64,000 nt of DNA, taken from assembly GCA_016987375.1 (NCBI GenBank), contig PJRA01000263.1, positions 2,506,982-2,570,981 of the forward strand, read 5' to 3'. Positions 58,137-64,000 of this stretch are shown one piece after another. Every line of letters starts with the position of its first letter. Position 1 is the stretch's first letter. Source of the stretch: Brachionus koreanus (Eukaryota; Rotifera; Eurotatoria; Ploima; Brachionidae). The position numbers and the translations under genes were made by a program. Below the pieces are notes generated by a model. It had not been told where the DNA came from, did no database searches, and saw only the letters and a program-made list of their open reading frames with translations.

Positions 58137-59175
58137 AAATTTGTAAATTTTGGCTCGATAATATAAGATGGTAAAGATTTTTTAATTGAAAAGAATTGTC
58201 AAGGTCATTGATTGAGCTGGAAAAAATCGATCGAAGTATTCTAAATTTTGGACTAAAAAATTTTTTGAGAACTTAATGCACCCAATGCGAGAATGAATAA
58301 GGAATTAAAGACTGTTAGAAAAAAAAGGCAGTTTAACTCGCTAATAGGTTTATTCAACTGGTATCTTCGCAATATTTTCTAATACTCAAAAACCACAGGA
58401 ATTTTTTGCGGCTTGATGTTATATCTTTTTTTTAAGTTAAAAAAAATTTACCATTTTTTGAAATTTCTTTTTCAATCAGAAATCAAAGATCAAAAAATAT
58501 TAAAAATTAATAACTTTTTGTCGCTAAATACGCTTATTTTCATGGAATATAAACTAAAAAGAAAAAGAAATAAAAATATATTGAAAGGTTGTGGTTTTTT
58601 GTTTTGTTCTTCAGTGTTAAAACTTAGAAATAAATTTTAATTTTTTAAACTGTAGATTTTTATTGTTTAATTGGGAATAGATGAATTAGAATATATTGAA
58701 ATAAGAATGAACATATTATAATAACAATCTATAAATGAAATTTACAAAAAGATTTTTATAATAATTTAAGATAATTTAAGATCAAAGGGAAAGTTTTAAA
58801 AATTTAGATTTTTTTATAATAATTTTTAGTGCATTTGTGCAAAATAAATTGATGATCGAAAATAATGTTGAATTATAATCAAATTGATGAACTATTCTTT
58901 AATGAATTATGAATTTTACAATTATATAGTATAAAAATTTTTAACTATACAACTAAACTAATCGGATGAAGTGAGAAAATAAATGGAAAACGCCCACAAT
59001 TTTAATGGGGTAAACGATAAAATAATAATTCTTTAGTATTTCAATATGAGGAACAATCTTAAATTTCAATATAAATTTTTCAATTTTCAAAAGAATTAAC
59101 AAAGTCCATATAAAGATAATAAAGAGAATAAACTAAAAATAAATAAGTGAAAAAAAATAAAAGAAAGAATAACTA

Positions 59176-61545
59176 GAATACCTAAATAGGAGCTCAAACA
59201 ACCGATCATTGAATAAATTATCTTCAAACTAGAATAATAAAATGCAAATTCATTAGCTTCTAGCTTGTATATAAAGCTTTTATTGATTTGTAGGATTTAA
59301 TCTATATAAACTTGAATTGAAAACAAAAACAAAACTCATTGTAATCATCTAAGAATATTTAGAAGCGTTTTCTTTTCAATTTGGTATTTTTTTCATAGTT
59401 TTTTTTTTTTAATTCATTTTCTTTTCGATTGTATACCTTATATAATATTATTAAACTTAAACTTTTGAAATAGATTTTTAATATTTAGAAAAGAAAAATG
59501 GCCGACGTAAGTTTTATTAGTATTTTATTTGGTGCAGTGCAAAACATTAATTTTTTGACTAATTGAAGAAAAAAGGAAAGAAGAGAGCTCAAAGAGCCAC
59601 TAGCAATGTATTTGCTATGTTTGAACAAAGTCAAGTTCAGGAATTTAAAGAAGTAAATTTTTAATTTTTATTCTAATCAAATTATTCATTCATCACTTAA
59701 AATGCCTTTATTAATATAAATTAATAATCTTTATTATTCATTTCTAATAAAAACTAATTAAAATAAAAATAACGAAAGGCTTTCATTATGTTTGATCAAG
59801 ACAGAGATGGAGTAATAAGTGCTGATGATTTAAAAGAGGTTTACACATCTCTAGGTTAGTCATTATCCAAAATAAAACTTCATTTTTTTATATTTGATTA
59901 TTGCTGTGTTTTTTGTTTTTGATTAAGTTTTTTTTTTTTTTTTAAATTAATATTATTATATATATTATGATATATAATTTAATTAGAAAAACGATCAAAC
60001 TATAATTTAAGAAAACAACATTCTTTAAACTAGTTTTATTCAAATTTTATAAAATAATAAAATAAATGATTGATGTAGGCGTTTGGTCTTATGGATCAAG
60101 ACAGAGATGGTGTAATTAGCGTTGATGATTTGAAAGAAGTCTATAGTTCATTGGGTAATTGAATAATTATATTAAGAAAACCCCTACCCAGTAGTGTGAC
60201 CTTTATTTTAAATCCGTCTTATTTGAATTGAACCTACACCAAAAATAAAAATTAAAAATAAACTCACTTGTTATACCCACCCCTTGAAATCATATTTGAA
60301 ACTAGTTTAAACTTTTATAAACAAACTGCATGAATATTTATCATTTAAAAAAATGAATGCAAAGCATTAATTGTTTTTTAAATAGAATTTTTTTTATTGT
60401 TTTTTAGGTTTAAATAAATGCATAGAAAACAATTTTTTATTTTTTTCCTTTGAATTTAGGCAGAATACCAAAAGATGCTGAATTAAAATCCATGGTTGAA
60501 GAAGCCCAAGGACCGATTAACTTCACAATGTTGTTGACTCTTTTTGGCGATCGTCTAAATGGTAATATTAGAAAAATAATTTTTAAAAAAAATCCTTAGG
60601 ATTGCCTCTTGATTAAATAGTTCAATCTGGAAAATTAAGAATTCAAGGAAATTTAATAAAATTAATTTCCTTTTTTAAAAGAAAATTTGAAAACGAAAGC
60701 AATAATTTTAAATTCTTTTTTCTTCCTTTAAAAGGTACTGATGAAGAGTCTCACATTATGAACGCTTTCAAATTATTCGATGGTGAAGCCAAAGGAACAA
60801 TTCATCGTGATATGTAAGTATTAGAAATTTTGCATTCTTATATTTGATTCTAAAGTATAAAAAAATTCCTCTGCATCAAAATTAAATGTATTTGAAATAT
60901 TTATTCTATTGATTGACAGGTTAAGAGAAATACTCACAGCACAAGGAAATCCAACAGAAAGATTAACAGATCAACAAGTAAGATAGTCTTGATTATTATC
61001 AAGTCATTCTGGCTTGATGAAAATAGCTTTATCTTGCTTTAAATAAATCCTTTACAAATTTCCCTTCAAATAATGGATGCAAAGAAAAGAATAATTTTTT
61101 CTTCAAATTTTCATGATTTAATGCTTTTTCCCTTAAATCCAAACAAAAAAGGTTGCGTGAAGTTTTAGTTCATCAAGGAAAGCCAGATGAACGACTTACG
61201 GATCAAGAAGTAAGAGAACTTGAATGTTCAAACTCGAACTTTAAAATTACTAACAATGAACAAACGTATTTATTTATTAACAAAAATCTTAAATTATTGA
61301 ACTAAAACATCGATTAAATGCATGTTTTTTTTTTATTTACTTTTTTCTTGAAAGTATTGGCTTTAAAAATTCTTTTTTTTTTAAGTTCAATCAAGTTCTT
61401 GAGGGTGCCCCAATGGATAACAAAGGAAACATGGATTATGGAGCATTCACTCGAATAATCAAAAGAGGCAAACAAGACGACGAATAAATACAAGATTAGA
61501 TTTTTAAATAGATTATTTGAATTTTGATTTAAATTTGTTTTAAGC
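59176..61545. repeat. Direct duplication unit, copy B (2370 bp)
   Basis: Second copy of 52987-55356, offset 6189, no gaps, one difference noticed. Homology ends sharply upstream. Downstream, the 3' flanks remain roughly similar but diverged (both have an ATCAATAAA- or GTCAATAAA-type polyadenylation region). Confidence 0.95.
59498..61487 (+). CDS. Myosin II regulatory light chain, copy B
   Basis: Same exon layout as copy A at +6189: 59498-59506, 59569-59652, 59779-59854 or 60079-60154, 60460-60561, 60735-60813, 60920-60977 or 61152-61209, 61386-61487. The protein read is identical to copy A, including the [10 protein letters not shown] phosphorylation site and both alternative exon pairs. The single difference I saw lies in the intron after exon 3b. 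Upstream promoter sequence of about 320 bp is shared, but beyond that the two copies have different flanks and could differ in expression. Confidence 0.93.
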
Positions 61546-63926
61546 CTAAAATTATATTTATTTTATATTTCATCAATTTTGTTTTATCAAATCATAATAT
61601 CAATAAACATTTTTTGTCTATTTGATAAAAATATAAAAATTTTTAACGAATTTGATCTAATTATTTGATTTTATCCTTTTTTTTGATATTTTATTTTCTT
61701 TCTTATACATAATATTTCGATGATTCTCAATCCATTATTATATCAGAATATTTTTCTTTCACAATATGTTTTTGATCTATTTTAATTATTTTCTATTTCA
61801 AAAGATTTCTTGAAAATATTTTCTTACTTTGAATTAAATTGAAATTCTTGAAATTCTGAAATATTTTTGAAATTCTGGCGGTTTTTTTTTATTCATAAAT
61901 TGAATTTCTAAAATCTTTTTTCTAAATTCTTCTGAAATTATTCTTTACTCTTATTGAAAAAATGATTGTTTTGAAAAAACACTTAAATCTTTTATTATGA
62001 CATAGATTTTTAAACTAAAACCGATCATTTACCGTTATTAAAAATTAAAAATTAAGTCCTATTCTATAGTTTTTTTATTTACACAATTTAATTAATCGAA
62101 AATTTTAATTTAAATTATTTTTGAAGTTCCTCTAAATAATAAATTTTGAAATTTTAAATTTTTTACTTTACTTTCCCAATTTAAATTGAGCCTTTCTTTA
62201 TTTTATTTTAGAATTTTTATTTGACATCCAAACAATTCTTTAGGTTTATTTAGGATAAAGTTATATTAAAGTATCAAAATATAAAATCGATTTTCGGTAA
62301 AAATTAATTTTTATAATTTTCTTATACTTGATATTTTTTTATTTTACATCCAAAATATTAATGTTCAAATATTTTCAAATGTTCTGAAAACTTACTGCTT
62401 AATTTTGTTCGATATAAATGATTAAGTTCAAATTTTTTAAAATTCTTTTTTTCAAAATTTTTAGGTATTAAGTATTGACTAAATTAAAAATTTAGGTCTT
62501 ATTAGCAGAATTAATTTAATTAAGCCAAAATTTATTTAACATTGAATTATTTATAGAGATTTGATTTAAATTTTATTTTAATTTATTAGAAATATTTATT
62601 TTAATAAATTTTGACTTGAGTGAAATATTAAAATTATTTTATTCGTAACTTTGCAGGTACTTGGCTTTCTGTTATAAATATAATCATCTGATCGAAATTT
62701 TTAATGACAATAGATAAGAGCATCTAGATTAAATCATTTTGCGTAACTTTAGCTAAGATCTAAGAGGAATTTAATAATTTTGAATATTGCGCAATTAACT
62801 CATTATTATGATCAAAAATGAAATAAAGTTTTTTTTTTACATTTTTAATTTTATTTATCTGATTTTTGTTTTTGAACACTATAAAAATAAAGCAAGAAAT
62901 TTTGAAAATTTATTTGAAACTTTTACATTATTCAATTTTGAAACATAATTTAACACACATTCTTGAATAGAACTGAACAAGTAACATCGATCACTACCAT
63001 GATTATACTACTCCCATCACCACCACCACCGCCAAAACCAAAATGAAATATTCAACTCGAATTTAAATGTATATCATTGAGAAAAATTTGAAAAAAAAGA
63101 AACGATAAAACATAAAATGAAGTTTCTATAATTACATTCAGTTTAAAAATAATTCCCAAATTTTTTTTTTATTTGAATGTTAAATATTTGATATAAATAA
63201 TTTAAACAAGGATCTTCTCTGCACTTAATGAAAAATATCAACTCGATAAATTAGATTCGACTTAGGACTATGTTTACTTAATGGCACAGGTTTTCCCTCT
63301 GGTACTCTCCATCTTTAAAATTATTCAAATTAATTGCGCAATTTTAAAGATTAATTTTTCATTTACAAAAATTCAATTTTTCCACTTTCCGTGTATTTTC
63401 TACTCATGAACCTAAAATCCTATCTCTTACAATTTAATTTAGAGTCTTAATTTATAATAAGAGTAAAAATTAAAAGTTTAATTTTATTTAATCGCTAATT
63501 AATTCTAGAATCCAAATAAATGCAAGTTATTCTATTGAGAATTTATGTACTGGTTTAAATTATTTATTAAAACATTTTCAAAAATGAAAACTAAAATTTT
63601 ATTTTATAATTCATAATTTTTTTTTAAATACTGATTGCAATAATCATTAATCATTTTTCTTAAATCTTAATTTTTTTCTAGTTTCAAATGCACATTTTTT
63701 GCAAAAACAATACCAAACACAAGAATTTTAGCCAGCATTTATTAAATTGTTTGTTTCTTAATTCGAAACTTTTTTGCGTTTGTTCTGTTCTCAATGTCTT
63801 TGTACAAAATCATGTTACCATCACAGTCTGGTTTGTCTTTTAAATTTATAGACTTTTTTTAGATTTTAATCAAACACTCTACAGTCATTATTCTGCCAAT
63901 TAATTTCAATTTAATGTTGGTAAACG
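61546..63926. other. Gene-free stretch
   Basis: AT-rich, beginning with the diverged 3' flank of copy B. A CACCACCACCACCGCC run near 63017 is the only notable composition change. No supported gene. Confidence 0.45.
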
Positions 63927-64000
63927 ATGGCAGCTGCAATAGCTTCATCCACTTCTTCTCAAAACCGGTCCATATGTAAATCTAACACTAAATCAAATGC
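63927..64000 (+). CDS. Possible start of a gene (3' truncated by the window)
   Basis: ATG at 63927 opens MAAAIASSTSSQNRSICKSN and remains open to the window end. Composition is Ala/Ser-rich and more coding-like than the preceding 2 kb. Product unknown; could be chance over 24 codons. Confidence 0.35.
   Translation, partial: MAAAIASSTSSQNRSICKSNTKSN

Noticed and set aside
58262..58390. Possible Gypsy RT fragment (ELKTVRKKRQFNSLIGLFNW)
   Set aside because: Weak resemblance to the region after the RT palm, only about 40 residues and no neighbouring motif; not enough to call.
1..64000. CRISPR arrays, bacterial operons, riboswitches
   Set aside because: Spliced animal genes throughout; no regularly spaced repeats of CRISPR type and no bacterial gene organisation.

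Overview
The window reads as an AT-rich nuclear genome segment of a small invertebrate animal. All recognisable genes are metazoan (FANK1-like, EVI5-like, MGAT1, KCTD10/BACURD, PP2A B55, myosin regulatory light chain). Introns are mostly 45-60 nt GT-AG introns with a few long ones, and gene ends carry AATAAA-like signals. A lophotrochozoan such as a rotifer is my best guess, but this is inference, not proof.

Layout. 1-3502: 3' part of an acyl-CoA synthetase of the ACSS3/propionate type (+). 3911-5844: FANK1-like fibronectin III/ankyrin protein (+). 5845-7990: repeats, including a Tc1-type MITE filled with a GGAACGGG minisatellite. 7991-8458: a stand-alone TIR-domain protein (-). 8616-9944 and 10040-12364: RNase H2 catalytic subunit and an Asteroid/ASTE1 XPG-like protein, head to tail on the minus strand. 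13.1-14.2 kb: decayed non-LTR retrotransposon. 14.2-18.5 kb: no gene seen. 18576-24185: EVI5-like TBC RabGAP with a long coiled coil (+). 25672-30225: a young Gypsy-type LTR retrotransposon (-) with 6-bp target duplications and near-identical LTRs, but broken gag and pol. 31294-32778: DEG/ENaC channel (-). 33187-34006: DNA transposon with perfect 259-bp inverted repeats and a PHD-like zinc-finger frame inside. 35578-36060: arginase C-terminal pseudogene (-). 36411-37874: MFSD8/CLN7-like transporter (-). 38159-40311: MGAT1 (GlcNAc-transferase I, -). 42055-43653: CUL3 adaptor of the KCTD10/TNFAIP1 family (+). 45654-48994: PP2A regulatory subunit B55 (-). 49-53.3 kb: almost empty. 53309-55298 and 59498-61487: two essentially identical myosin regulatory light chain genes (+) inside a 2370-bp direct duplication. 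Between them lie transposon fossils (mariner, MITE, tRNA-derived SINE, Tc1). A possible new gene begins at 63927.

The genes are unrelated housekeeping and membrane genes without operon logic. RNase H2A and ASTE1 are both nucleic-acid metabolism genes only 95 bp apart. Single-exon genes (TIR, ASTE1, DEG/ENaC, MFSD8) sit among genes cut by many tiny introns.

The most striking observations are three. Each light-chain gene has two pairs of duplicated exons of identical length (76/76 and 58/58 nt); including both members of a pair would break the frame, so they look like mutually exclusive exons. The two gene copies are almost identical although their spacer and 3' flanks look old, which suggests gene conversion. 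A foldback transposon with an 8-bp target duplication carries a PHD-like finger. The window is also unusually rich in perfect hairpin-forming inverted repeats.
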